Positions 35,966-48,057 of a stretch of DNA of 64,000 nucleotides are shown in pieces. The DNA is taken from positions 4,429,501-4,493,500 of the forward strand of contig NC_083510.1 in assembly GCF_032362555.1 (NCBI RefSeq), read 5' to 3'. The notes below the pieces were generated by a model, which was not told where the DNA came from, did not search any database, and saw only the letters and a list, made by a program, of their open reading frames with translations. This DNA comes from Amyelois transitella (lineage: Eukaryota > Arthropoda > Insecta > Lepidoptera > Pyralidae). The translations under genes were made by a program, and so were the position numbers. The first letter of the stretch is position 1. Each line of letters starts with the position of its first letter.

Positions 35966-36109
35966 TCATTGCTGAGGGTCGTGACTCCCCCGCCGAATCA
36001 CTTTCTCCTTGATCTCTTCCTTCCACCTGTTGCGATCCTTTGCGTCGTGGAGGGCCTTATGGAGATCGGTGTTTAGTGACGATCGGATTTGATCCGACCA
36101 TCTTGTAGG
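35966..36109 (-). pseudogene. C-terminal fragment of a non-LTR retrotransposon ORF (RTE-like)
   Basis: On the minus strand 47 codons are open to a TGA at 35968-35966. They include RWSDQIRSSLNTDLHKALHD, AKDRNRWKE and the closing RGSHDPQQ. This pattern (RWxDQI, then A.DRxxW, then HDPQQ-stop) is what I recall as the end of lepidopteran endonuclease/reverse transcriptase polyproteins. Nothing upstream of it survives as coding sequence here, so it is a relic rather than a working element. It is short, and the clade assignment is from memory. Confidence 0.65.
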
Positions 36110-36639
36110 CTGGGCTGCTGCCTTTACAAATATTCCATGTTATATGATTATCCAAGGTCAAACATAGGCTACATGTTTTGGTAATTACCATGGTAGCAAA
36201 GCCCAGAGCGAAAACTAGTTACGCACAAGTAAGTTCTAAAATAATATTCCTTTTCAAGATCACCATTTGATTTAATAATTTTATATTTTTATATAAACAT
36301 ATTTATATATTATTCAAAACTTAGAAGTATAAACGATGAAAATGATCGACTGCTTGAATGCAAGCTGTCAAATTAACCAAAATAAATGACCTATTGAAAA
36401 TGAAACATAAGAAAAGAGTGTGTAATAAAAATGGAAATACTTATAATAAGTATGTAGTATTGGTACCATTTTGTTCTATTGTTTGTTAATGCTTTGCAAC
36501 TTATGTTAATGCCTGAGGCAACTATCGATATATTTACTACGGAATGTGTCACTCCTACTTCTTAGATTAAGGTGCAAGTGCACTTTCACAAATTTCAGAA
36601 ATCTGAAATATTTTATGTCATAATAGGCAAGTAACGGAA

Positions 36640-36807
36640 ATACTAAGCTTGGGATTCTTCCTGTAGGCGTTGGGTTAACAACCTGTTACTATTTGAATCT
36701 CAATTCCATCGTTATGCCATACAGCTCAAAGCCCTTTCAGTCTTTTCAAGATGTCGGCTTTGTCAACCCCGCAAGGCATATAGACGTAATTATATGTATG
36801 TATGTAC
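36640..36807 (+). repeat. (TATG)n-tailed retroposon, copy
   Basis: Landmarks are GCTTGGGATTCTTCCTGTAG, ACAACCTGTTACTATTTGAA, CCCTTTCAGTCTTTTCAAGA and TTATATGTATGTATGTA at the 3' end. No target duplication was found by eye. Confidence 0.7.
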
Positions 36808-37369
36808 CAAATGTATGATTTCCAATAATACGACGATATAATGAGACGATAATAATGAAATTATATGTATGTATGTACAACGGCTGATGTAGTCTATGTT
36901 TGAACTCGAGGTTTATATTTTATCAAATTCAATAGAGAAGTTTAGATCTGAAAGCACCTAATCTTAATCATATTTATTTTTGATATATATTTTTTTTAAA
37001 TGGCTTAACATTAATATTAGTCAATCCAATTCGACTCAAAATTGAAGATTTGCATTTAGTAACCAATATGTATACAATAATATAATACAACATACAATCT
37101 CATAGAAATCTAATATTTCATTTGCAAATTAAAGTCAAACTATGTTGTTTGAAAATTTTACAATGCAGATAACTCTTGATAGTATGATTGATGTTCCGTT
37201 CCTAACTCTCAGAAATAGGCATTCGCCTTAAGACACATAGTGTCAAATCAAATGCGAGTACAATTTGTTTGCGTACATACACATCAGAGAAGTATTGATG
37301 TTGAAACAGTTTGTTTCAAACATGTCCACCTAGCTTGTCAAATTGACTAACCTTAGATGCAACATACAA

Positions 37370-37445
37370 TTGTAGATAAAATACACTTAAAATATACTTG
37401 TAGATAAAATATACTTAAAATATACTTGTAGATAAAATATACTTA
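37370..37445 (+). repeat. 29-bp tandem repeat, about 2.5 copies
   Basis: The unit CTTGTAGATAAAATATACTT plus AAAATATA is repeated in direct order with near identity. Confidence 0.7.
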
Positions 37446-37828
37446 TTTACTTATATGACCAAATATTTTCATCCCTTATGGGGTACTACACCTAGCCAAC
37501 AGTCTCACAATGTAAGGCCAACTTTTACTCAGTGATTAAATCATACCTAATAGCACCTTATAATAATATAATAATAAATCATTTATTTCTCACCACAAAA
37601 CCTTAACTTATAATTGTTTCAAAGGCTTGGTACGTCATTATGATGATAATAAAAAATAATGTAATGATAAAAAAAGTATAATTTTTATGTTTTTAAATAG
37701 GTGGCTCCGCGGCAATCCACGACACTAGTAAAAATTTTCCATGTGCAAGATTATTTGAGTCATTGGATTAGTTTTTGTAAGCTTTTTTAATAAACAATAC
37801 ATTTAAATTTATTACTTGGCAGTATACA

Positions 37829-37990
37829 GCTGACTTCGTTCGCGGGTCCACCGCCTGCGTGAAAAGCACTCTTTATCTTCTCCATGCTTCACACTATGTA
37901 TGAGAAATTTTAAGCAAATCAGTTCAGTAGTTTCGCCGTTAAAGACGGACGAACAAATACACTTTCACACATTATAATATTAGTACGGAT
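37829..37990 (-). repeat. Interspersed element, reverse orientation
   Basis: It starts GACTTCGTTCGCGGGTCCAC, contains TCAGTTCAGTAGTTTCGCCG and ends TTATAATATTAGTACGGATT. It is the same general family as the copies at 54703-54931. A CTAGT end of another piece lies at about 37728. Confidence 0.55.
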
Positions 37991-38592
37991 TAAGTATTTA
38001 AAATTATTTTCTATTATTGCTATTTTACTAATAACAGTACGTCGGTAAAGTTACAGGAATAGTTAATAAAATCATCATAATTAAATTTACATCAAATTAG
38101 AGTTCGAATAATAAAGTCTATTAAATTTACATTATAATACTTTGGTGACTATTTTCCATTACCTCAAACGAAATCGTAATCATAAAGGAACAATCGTTAA
38201 TTTCGAGGTAATCTCGACCCTTACTTGAAACAATAATACTAATTTCAAGGACTTTCCAACTTATTTTATCTTGCAAAGCCAATTTTAATCTCATAATACT
38301 TGAATAGCTTTAAACACTATGTTTTCTATATTCATTATTTTCCATTTATGTTTACTACTGCATAGCTAAAGGCAGTGATTTATATACTGTTGCGATATTT
38401 CTACCACTTATGACGCCATTGTCAAACTATTATTGTCACCTACGCAAGTATTCACTATGAAAGACAGCCCACTAATAATCTTATCATAATCCACATTGAC
38501 CTACAATAACAACGTATAATATGGTTCACAGCGTTTTTCATTTAGTAATTTTGCCGATGGTATGTAACGCGAGAATGTGAAGACAAAGCTCG

Positions 38593-38690
38593 CGACCTTG
38601 CGGACGCGGGGACCCCCGTGCTGTGCGCGCCCCACCGGACCAGCGCCATTTCTTATAAAACCCACTGGTGTCTATCAAATGTATGTCAGT
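38593..38690 (+). promoter_or_regulatory. Promoter of G6
   Basis: TATAAAA lies at 38654-38660 and initiator TCAGT at 38686-38690, with the ATG at 38717 (leader about 30 nt). The upstream 60 bp are GC-rich (GCTGTGCGCGCCCCACCGG) and include CGACCTTG (38593-38600), whose reverse, CAAGGTCG, resembles a beta-FTZ-F1 half-site. Confidence 0.7.
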
Positions 38691-38716
38691 CACGCACAAC
38701 TATTACACACAAAAAA

Positions 38717-40221
38717 ATGTTCTCTAAAGTAAGTCCTGGATTACTTAGTCAGGTGTCGAGTGAAATGTTCAGTGTTTGGAATTAATATATTTTTGGTCTG
38801 TGCAGATCGTTGGTCTCGTAGCTATGGTGGCGGCGGCCCAGGCTGGCCTGCTGAGTCACGGGGGATACTCTGTGTCGTCTCAAAGCAATTTGGTCCACCA
38901 TGACACCCACTACGCTGCCCCCTTAGTCCACTACGCTCCCGTGGAACATGCTCCCGTGTACACCGCCGCTCCCGTGTCCCATGCGTACTCTGGTCATGGT
39001 CATGAGGATTACTATGTACGTAGACATTATTTTAAGTCCTTATAGTACTACTTATACTAAAACATAATATTCAAAAATTTATTTTCCAAAAATAAAAATA
39101 CGTGAAGTCGTGCTCTACATTTTAATTTTCTTTTTCTACAGTCTCACCCTAAATACCACTACTCTTACTCCGTGGAGGACCCTCACACCGGCGACCACAA
39201 GTCCCAGCACGAGAGCCGCGACGGTGACGTCGTGAAGGGAGAGTACTCTCTTCTCCAGCCCGATGGCACCTTCCGCAAAGTCTCCTACTCCGCTGACGAC
39301 CACAATGGGTTAGTATACAAAATGATTTTAAGTGTCTCATTACCCAAATAGTCACTTCAAAGTCTATTCTTAAAAAATGTAGGTGTAAGTTTTAGTAATT
39401 CTGAAAAAATATATATTTATGACAATCGGCAAAATACACTCAAAATCAATTACACATTTTAATTTTTTACACATATCTTTTTGATAAGGTTCAATTTTTT
39501 TTTAATATTCCTTATGTTTTGGACTCAATAACCAAGCGTAGCGCTAGATGAGGCACTAGTCTTAGAACCATAACAGTTTAATGAAACAAATAGCTTATTG
39601 GTTTCTTAATTATTTTGTTAGATTTCAGCATTCATCTAAACAAACAGAATTACATAAAAAACAATCTTTAACGTTAACGATGATTTTGCAGCTTTCCCCA
39701 AATTGCGTAAAACAGACCAACTTGTAATGTTTACTGAAGCTTTATTTGCGCGAAACTAGTCGTAACTTAACGTAACATCTCAATGTTTACATTAAATCAT
39801 ATGGCGGTCTAACCGGTATCGGCACATGTGAGAAGTAATGACCTCTCAAGACCTCAGTCTACGAGGTGCTACAATTACGAACCAGTTTCAAACTGGTCCA
39901 TGATACATGCCAATTCTATTCTCAATTGTTTTTGTAGTAAAACGGTGGTATGATATAAGTGCTTTTGGCATTGTAGACACCTATTTTGGCTTTACGTTTC
40001 ATCTGCCTATTTCTATAAATCCTATTCCTCATCATATGCCATTATTGCATTCTAAGTATAACAGACAATTTTGTAAATGATCAATTTTTGTTAACATCAA
40101 TAAAAATCGAAGAGCTCTAGTCTCATTAATTTCTTACACTTTTCATTTCAGATTCAACGCGGTGGTCCACAACTCCGGACCTAGCCATCACGTGTACTCC
40201 TCCCAATACCACCATTACTAG
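38717..40221 (+). CDS. G6: RR-2 cuticular protein, 152 aa, four exons
   Basis: Exons are 38717-38728, 38806-39015, 39142-39308 and 40152-40221 (459 nt with stop). The signal peptide is [17 protein letters not shown]. The arm begins [20 protein letters not shown] and continues with [20 protein letters not shown]. The RR-2 domain starts at residue 75: [54 protein letters not shown]. The tail is [17 protein letters not shown]. Donors are GTACGT after exon 2 and GTTAGT after exon 3, both acceptable. Introns are 77, 126 and 843 nt. The poly(A) signal is ATTAAA 40305-40310. An 83-nt stretch of exon 3 is identical to that of G1, 28.5 kb away. It is predicted to be a secreted hard-cuticle chitin-binding protein. 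Confidence 0.95.
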
Positions 40222-41514
40222 ATATGGAACTAGAATAAGCTATCTCGACTATTTATTCTTGCTGTGATCTTCGTGTATATACTCGTTATTTTAATATGAT
40301 AGTCATTAAAAAGTACAAAACCTAACTTGTGTTTTACGATTATTGCAATACACTTCAAGGAATATTCTATATTTATATCCTAACTCTCGTTCTCTCTCTT
40401 AAGTCAACCGAAGTAAAAAAAGAACAATAATAAATATTCCTTGCTGATATTCGTGAATAAAATTACAAAACCACTGATTATACCTGTGAAAACAAAGTAC
40501 TACCCTGCCCGCACTGAAAATCAAAGCTCTGTGCTTGTGTTCTTTTATATAGATAAAGCGAGGCCTAGAATAAATAAAGTTCAAGTAAAACATACTGGAC
40601 CTTTTAGATAACTATGTAAATAAATCTATTCCTCATACTATCTTGACCATTTAAAAAATATATAACTTGCATGTTGCAAGTCCGATAATCAATTCTGCTC
40701 TACTTAAAGCACTTTATCGAAATTATACTAATAATTTCTATCTTCACTTTAAAATTGTTTGACATAAGAAGGAGTCAGAACAAATTAAAGCGAAATATAT
40801 CTAAACATAAATAGAGTATATAATGTATTGTTTTGGAAATCATTCAATGAAAAAAGGATTTTAGATGTTCTCGGCTTTAAAGATAGTTGACCACTGTCAA
40901 TACCATATGACTGACAGTTTATTTCCACTTTATAAGTATCTTCCAAGAACTACCAAACCTAGTTGAATATTTTTATGCATTAGTTGATTTGCTTATTTAT
41001 TTATTACAACTACAACCGTTCTCTCTCATTTAAGCTTGTCTCGACGGTAATATGTATAAAACTGTGGTATAAAATAATTGCAATCAATGATTCGTAATCA
41101 TATATTTACTTTAACTATATTTCCTACAAGTATGACGAAATGATTGCGAAATTGTATTTTAATTATTTCAAGTATGCATTAGTATGTCGAAAGCATTTCA
41201 AATGTTATACATTTATCACAGCTCTCTATTTCATTTTATATTCACCACCGCAAATGCTAAATTGAATATTTAGATACTGTATTTAGTCATATCCGGCATT
41301 TAGATATCAAAATTGTCCGACACAAGATATTATCTGGAAATATTTGCCATGCCGTAAACGTCCAGAATAATGTTTTATGGTGGAATTCAAAAGACATAAG
41401 CTTTTGTCTGAAATGCTCAGGAATTTAGGTTGATAGCATTATGTGCTTTAATAGAATTACTACATTTCTAATTCCGGCGTGAATAATCATCTCACTTGCA
41501 AGCATGTTTCCATT

Positions 41515-41760
41515 CACATGACGATCGTGGCAGCAGCGGTAGTACGCTTGTCTGTGACACCGGAAGTCGGGTTTGAATCCCGGCCAGGGCATGATGAGAA
41601 AAAAACTTTTTCTGATTGGCCCGTGTCTTGGATGTTTATCTATATAAGTATTTATTATAAAATACAGTATCGTTGAGTTAAAATCTCGTAACACAAGTCT
41701 CGAACTTACTTCGAGGCTAACTCAATCCGTGTAATTTGTCCCGTACATATATATTTATAT
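41515..41760 (+). mobile_element. tRNA-derived SINE
   Basis: A pol III A box-like TGGCAGCAGCGG (41528-41539) and a B box GGTTTGAATCC (41570-41580) sit at normal tRNA spacing. They are followed by a non-tRNA body (GTCTTGGATGTTTATCTATA, CTCGAACTTACTTCGAGGCT, TGTAATTTGTCCCGTACATA) and an AT-rich end. The body recurs at 63668-63755. It is not a functional tRNA: the acceptor stem partner is lost in the SINE body. Confidence 0.8.
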
Positions 41761-42233
41761 ATTTTATCCGAATTTTTTGCATAATTTATGAGGAACTGAT
41801 ATACAACAAAAATCATTATATTTAAAAACTTAAAAAGAAAGTCTAAATTTTAAGTGAAAAAAATAATAATTTACTTTACACTTGAGGAACGAAAAAAAGA
41901 ATACCTATTTGAAATAGTTTTTAAAACATGTCAAAAGTCACGATCATACCTTTTTCTATTAAACTGTAATTACTTCTCTCTTTCATGTTTAAATTACTAT
42001 TGATTACTCTTCAATAAAAATGTATGTTGGTCAATTGAGTGATATATGCATTAAAGCTATATAGACATAATTGTTCAAATCAGGCGATTTCGTACTTATC
42101 GACAAGCAATAAAACTGTAGTTATGGTATGAGTACTCGTATAAATCACAAATCATTCCATCTCGATATGATCGCCCCGCGTTAAACAAGATCATCTTGCG
42201 CAAACGCAGGCAGTTTGCCGCTGCGCAGTATTA

Positions 42234-42610
42234 GGCCGGGACTCCACCAAAGCGGAGACGAGACGAGCGGAGAGGAGATGTTTTTTAAACAACCAATAGA
42301 ATTGAGTTATTGACACGTCTCCTCTCCGCTCAGCTTCAGTGGAGATCGCTGTGCGGAGATGTGTAATATTTGTATGTCGCGATGGAAGCGGAGATGTGAG
42401 CTGTGCGCGGACGACGCGCAGTGGAGACGAGAGATGTGCGTACTGAGCACTCAACGCCCCGCACCCGAGCTGAAAAACATCTCTTCTCGCACAGCACACA
42501 GCACACCGCACACATCTCCGCTTTGGTGGAGTCCCGCGAGCTGAAAAACATCTCTTCTCGCACAGCACACAGCACACCGCACACATCTCTGCTTTGGTGG
42601 AGTCCCGGCC
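42234..42610. mobile_element. Harbinger-like MITE with internal 71-bp duplication
   Basis: The 377-bp element has 25-bp terminal inverted repeats, GGCCGGGACTCCACCAAAGC plus GGAGA, with one mismatch between the ends. It is flanked by TTA target duplications (42231-42233 and 42611-42613), typical of PIF/Harbinger elements. Inside, 42467-42537 is repeated at 42538-42608, so a second copy of the right terminal repeat lies internally. Several open frames cross it but they only reflect its low stop content; it has no coding function. Confidence 0.88.
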
Positions 42611-45600
42611 TTAGTCGAGGAGTGACTTGTATAATTTCCTCGTGTTCTGTTTACGCCCCTGTTAAGATAACTGGTCTCTTTCACCCACATCCACTGGTGT
42701 CATAAGAAACAAGTTTAACAGCACACGTTCCTTGTTTCACTTCCTTTTTATTCTATTTTAATAGGAACTTTATAATATAAAAAGATTAATAGAGGTCTAG
42801 AAGTTAAGATATAGGTGACCATATACTCTTTCCAGAATTACTTATTTACATAAGTTAAAATGCAAAACAGTGCGCACCTATTAGATAAAAATATTGTAGA
42901 CGTCACATGGACGTCACTTCGTTAAAATTACTGACTTTCCCTGTCCACGATCGTGATCAAAGTGAACAGCAAAGCCAGATTCCATCATAGACAGAAATGT
43001 AGGCCCACCCAAATCAGAATCATAATGAAAGGTGCACCCTGGACTCTTCTCTTGAGGAACTTACTAATTAGGGTTTAGTTAGTTCCTTTATAAATATTTT
43101 TTCTCAAATTAAATAAAAATAAAAAACCCTAATCTGAGTAATTACATTAGCTTGCCGTGACCTACATTCATGTTATGTTTTTTACGTATCAGACAGTGAC
43201 AAGATAGACCAATTAAAACAATGTTATTAAAATGTTACATACTGAATTGCTAACAAAAGCTTTGATCTAAATTAATTGTTATGCACCCACGGTCAGATAA
43301 GGTAAGTGACCTCTGAACTATTGATCGAATTACGTACTCCTTTCAATCCTTATTATGTTCCACCTGTGGCCTTGCGGGAACAAAGATAATGTTTTATAAT
43401 CAAAAATAAGCGGAACTGCTTCTACGCTTCAATGATACTACCTCACGAATCCGTTAATACGTATCCAATATCTGCACTCGTGTTCTGAATTTCGAAATTA
43501 GAATTAATAAAAGTGTATTCTCGAAACAGCATGGAACGGAAGCACAAAAAGCTATGACCTCTGTTCATTAATATCAATGTCTAAATACCTAAGTGAAAAG
43601 ATTTAAGGATAGTCACAATGCTGAGAATGAAACTGTCGGAGTGTCAAATGTTGACCATAATGTGAATAAGTTCAGATCCGCAAACATACCCAGGAAGCAA
43701 TGATACTGCAGCTTTTGTGGACTGCGTTTGTACTTTGCTGAACAAATAATATTTACACAAGTCTCAATGTGGGTGACGTTAAATCTAATATCAGAATCAG
43801 ATCTGTGACAATAGAATGGGTATGGGCAATGATCGTGCTTCAGTAATCGGGCCCTTTAGTATGCAACTATGACACAATTACTTGAATCCATTACCGACCG
43901 AATTCGTGATTGAGCAGATATAAAAACGTCGATGTTTGATAGGTTTCTTGCTGAGGGCGCTTTTATTAGGGTTCACTCGAGATATGAAAAGGAAATCAAA
44001 AAATATTTCAGACACATGTTTTTTTTTACTGATAAAACCAGTATTTATTGGATTCGATCTCTTCCAGAGAAACAATACAGACTTCTATATGAAAGAGCTA
44101 ATTGCTGCTGCATTGCGCATGCAAGTAAAAAGCTTAAAACTTTAAAAAAATACTCCTAAATTAATACGATAACTGTCTGTATCATGTCGATATCAAGCAT
44201 GAATACTGTCATAACATGTAGCGCACTTCCTCTTTCCTGTTTATTTAGTGGTAATAAAACATAACCGTATACATTCATATTAACCATACCAAAAGAGTGT
44301 GATTTTTTAATCAATACCTACAGATTTACTTGCGCACCATACGTGCTTTATATTGTTTAATTATTTATTGATGTACACACACAAATTTTACATAAGAACA
44401 TCAAAACAATAATTTTAGTACAACAGCGCTATGTGTCATTTCAATGGAATACTGGAGCAGATTGGCGGGTACTTAAATGAAAAACAAAACGTAAAACTGA
44501 ACAAAAAACCAACTACGTAATAAAATAAATAAACATAATACTTTTCATAAATAAACATGCATAATTAAATTGTTAGCTGTCCGGAACCATCGGAGCGCGA
44601 GTAACACTTAAACTTGTTCAGTTATGATTGCTGATAATTGTTTGTAAACAATGAATTTTCGTTAAAAGGAAGGCTGTTTTTGTTACAACACTTTATTTAT
44701 GATATCAGCTCTCTCTGATCGCGTTACGAATGTTAGGAAATTAAATACTAGCCGATGGTAGGTAGTAGCTCGTAGGTTGTAGGTAAACCACTGTGTGGTT
44801 TGGGCATTGGATGTCGTGATGGTGAAATAACGTATTGATATGAATAGACATAATATTTATTTGTATGTCATGCTTATGGTATCTTATTATGGAATTGTAC
44901 ATTACTATTTCAGTCAGACTACTATTACGTGTATAAGAAATATTTGGACATTAATAAACACGTTTTAAAAATCGGTCCAGCAGTTTTGCTCTGCGCAGAT
45001 GACAAAATATATTTTTAGGCTTGAAAATTGGTTTTAGAAAAAGTAGCTACTATTAAAAGGTTTAAAAGGAGGGACCATATAAACGCAGTAGGTCAAATAG
45101 TCTATAGATTAGGTTTAAAAAATATATTAAATTTAATATTAAGTATTAGTATCTCTTGAATCGGTTAAGATTAAGCTATTGATTCAATAAATATTAATTA
45201 TGTATGCCCTTGAATATGTAGGACGGCCAATGTGTCAAACTTTTAATTGAATTCCGTTTAATTAGCGCATATGACAAACACCTAATGGATTTTTATTTTA
45301 TTTGTTCTTTTATATTGTCACGTCAAATTCAAGGCGTAGAAATGTCCAGCAGCTTCAATACAATATTGCGAAATATAGACTGCTATATACTTTTTGCACA
45401 AGTATTAAAATAATAATTTCACCTAATGTACAGAAAGGATACTTACACTTATAAAGATTTGGGTGATTGTATGAGAAATTATAGTGAATGAAGCGAAAAA
45501 TAAACAATTTAGCGAACTGACTAAAACCGCGATATAGAATCATGTGTATACATATGCTATCACATCATATCTTGGGCACTGTAACTTTGAAAAGGTCGAA

Positions 45601-46124
45601 TCACATTTCTGATTCCTAAAGTGAAAATAAATTCTATACTAAGACAAAAAGCAGTTACACAAGTACCTGTCGGAGTATGACCTGAACGTGTGTGATGTGA
45701 TGGCAATTGAAATAAAGTTAAACATTGTCAAATACCGTATAATAATTAAAGGTTACTTCGTGTAGGTTTATATATTTTGAATATGTTTTGTATTAGCCGT
45801 ATGTTGTATCCACAGATTGGCATACCACACAGTTCAATTTCCTGTCGCAGCTCTACTGGAAGAAAATTCTTTAGACAGTAGTGCTTCGTTTAAAACTTTC
45901 TTTAAACTCTTAAGTTCAAATTTATCCCTATTGAACATATATAAATAAATAACGTTTAAACATTGAGACCTTTGAAATAAACAATCGAATAGTTTACAAC
46001 AATTACTCACGCCACATCGATACCACAAATAATTATTGGAGGCTTGAGGGCTCGAGAGAGGCTAGTGAATTATTGAGCTTTGAAGGTATGTAGTTGTGAC
46101 CTCGCGGTGTCAAACTTGCGGAAC

Positions 46125-46213
46125 TAAGGTGACCGCAGTCCCCACCACTCGCAGGACTCGGTCCGTTTTGCTTTTCATATAAAAGTACACACTGGCCCGA
46201 TAATAATATCAGT
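46125..46213 (+). promoter_or_regulatory. Promoter of G7
   Basis: TATAAAAG lies at 46178-46185 and initiator ATCAGT at 46208-46213. The ATG is at 46240, giving a leader of about 30 nt. TAAGGTGAC (46125-46133), a nuclear-receptor-like half-site, lies in a GC-richer flank. Confidence 0.7.
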
Positions 46214-46239
46214 CACCTGCTCTGATTAACTAGTGCAAA

Positions 46240-48057
46240 ATGTTCACCAAAGTAAGTAGGACAATTTGAAGGATTTTATAATCGAAGTGTTAGAAAATTT
46301 GTTCTGAAATTTTGATCAATCCTATCGATTATAGTTTTAAACTTAGCTTACTTGTGCATGATTTTAACATATTTTCGAATAGTTCCAATTTTGTGTTCTA
46401 AACGGTTAAAGAGTCTGTATTTTTCTAGTGAAAATTGAAAAGTGCTTTTTAATTAACTACCTCGTATTTTTGAAAAATCTGACATATACAAACACGAAAA
46501 CAAATGGTAGAGAAAGCCTGTATAATTACTTTTCACCACGATAAACTTCTATCTAACCTTCTCCAATTAACCGATCTGTTACCGAAAATTTGTTTGTATT
46601 TGCATATTTACAACCCTTAATACTTACTTATAACTGTAAAGATTTAACTACACTAGAAATGATTAATAGTATACAAAAGTTTAAGGTTGTCACCTAGATA
46701 GGTTATTCGTAACAACTTGTTTTACATACCTAGTTTACTATTTAGACACTTTAATTTGGTAGACAGTGAATAATAACAATTGAACTTTGTTGTACGAGTA
46801 AAAAAACAAAACATATTTCCCTGAAGCACAGAACTATGCAAAATTTATCGAAATGATGGTACAAAAGAGAAAGATGTAAAAAATCTAAATGAGATGCATT
46901 TGTAGTTTAAGTTTTTAAATGTTTGTTATGTATGTCTATCTTTATTCACTTAAAATGTGGATTATTGTAGTCTTTTTAATATGTTATAATAACATTGTTA
47001 TGATTTTAAAATAAAGATCATGGTAAGATCATGGTACTCTTGTAGTCAATCTTATTTTAGTCTTTATTGTGTTTTAATAAAAAAAAACATTTCCAGGTAT
47101 TCACCCTCAGCGCCGTGCTGGCCGCAGTCAATGCCGGTCTCCTCCCGGTGCACCACGCCGCCGTCTCCTCACAGAGCATCGTGCGTCACGACGCCCCAGC
47201 CCACTACGCCTCGGCCCACTATGCGCCGGCTCACTACGCTACGGCCCACTACGCCCCAGCTCACTACGCTGCACCAGCCCACTACGCTGCCCCAGCCCAC
47301 TACGCCGCTCCTTTGGTTCATGCTGCTCCCGTAGTCCACGCTGCCCCTATCGCAGTTGCTCATGACGTAAGTACTCGACTAAAATCAATATTTAAGTTAT
47401 AAACTCTAAACGTCTAAAGTAAACTCGTAATTCTAACTTACACAAAGCTTGCTGTTTGCCTTTACGCAAATCATCCATCAATACGTATAATTATTTACAG
47501 TCTCATCCCAAATACGACTACGCCTACTCCGTGGCTGACCCCCACACCGGCGACCACAAGAGCCAGCACGAGTCCCGCGACGGTGGCGCCGTCCATGGCA
47601 GCTACTCCCTGGTGGAACCCGACGGCTCTGTCCGCAAAGTAGAATACACCGCTGATGACCACCATGGGTAAGAATTAAATCTACATTTAATTTATAATAA
47701 ATAATGGGCATATAACAGTCATTATGATTATTCTTACAATAAAGCGTACAATAATCTCATTATGTGAACAAATATGTTAATAACTTTGAGGTGGGACCGT
47801 ATTCTATACTTTAAAGTCAAGACTTTAATTTGAAATTACTTAAGTGATATTTGGGAGCAAAACTACGGCTAATATTTGTGTTAAGAAATTTATGACACAT
47901 GTTGATTCTTTTCAGTTTCAACGCCGTCGTGCACAAGACACCCGGCCACCACCCCGCCCCCGTGGTCCACGCCCCCGTGGTCCACGCCGCCCCTCTGGCT
48001 CACCTCGCCCTCGCCCCGTTGGCCCATGGCCATCATGGTCTCCTCGGACATTACTAA
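46240..48057 (+). CDS. G7: RR-2 cuticular protein with AHYA repeats, 196 aa
   Basis: Exons are 46240-46251, 47097-47366, 47501-47667 and 47916-48057 (591 nt with stop). The signal peptide is [17 protein letters not shown]. The arm begins [20 protein letters not shown], then has eight AHYA(S/P/T/AP) repeats (about 47194-47310) and an [16 protein letters not shown] segment. The RR-2 domain begins at residue 95: [53 protein letters not shown]. The usual DGD is DGG here and the usual HNG is HHG. The 47-codon last exon is longer than most, adding Pro/Val/His repeats ([18 protein letters not shown]) and [10 protein letters not shown]. Introns are 845, 134 and 248 nt. The poly(A) signal is at 48191-48196. 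It shares a 79-nt identical stretch with G4 exon 3. Confidence 0.95.

Larger units (their letters stand above)
34928..38592. other. Intergenic DNA between G5 and G6, repeat-rich
   Basis: The gap is mostly transposon debris: a long reverse-oriented interspersed element (35088-35812), a non-LTR retrotransposon ORF tail (35966-36109), a TATG-tailed retroposon (36640-36807), a 29-bp tandem array (37370-37445) and another reverse-oriented element (37829-37990). No cuticular exon is visible. Confidence 0.6.
40222..46124. other. Intergenic DNA between G6 and G7
   Basis: The 5.9-kb gap holds the G6 3' UTR, a tRNA-derived SINE (41515-41760) and a Harbinger-like MITE (42234-42610). An unrecognised open frame lies at 43932-44159 and a degenerate repeat fragment at about 44930-45010. 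No cuticular exon or RNA gene is visible. Confidence 0.55.

Noticed and set aside
37370-37445. CRISPR-like spaced repeats
   Set aside because: The units are directly adjacent, AT-rich and without distinct spacers in a eukaryotic genome: an ordinary tandem repeat.
41528-41580. Possible tRNA gene
   Set aside because: A and B boxes are present, but the rest of the cloverleaf is replaced by a SINE body that recurs elsewhere.
42191-42705. Several overlapping open frames on both strands with Cys/Arg-rich peptides
   Set aside because: They lie in a GC-rich MITE with terminal inverted repeats and a 71-bp tandem duplication. The openness comes from base composition and the repeat peptides from the duplication.
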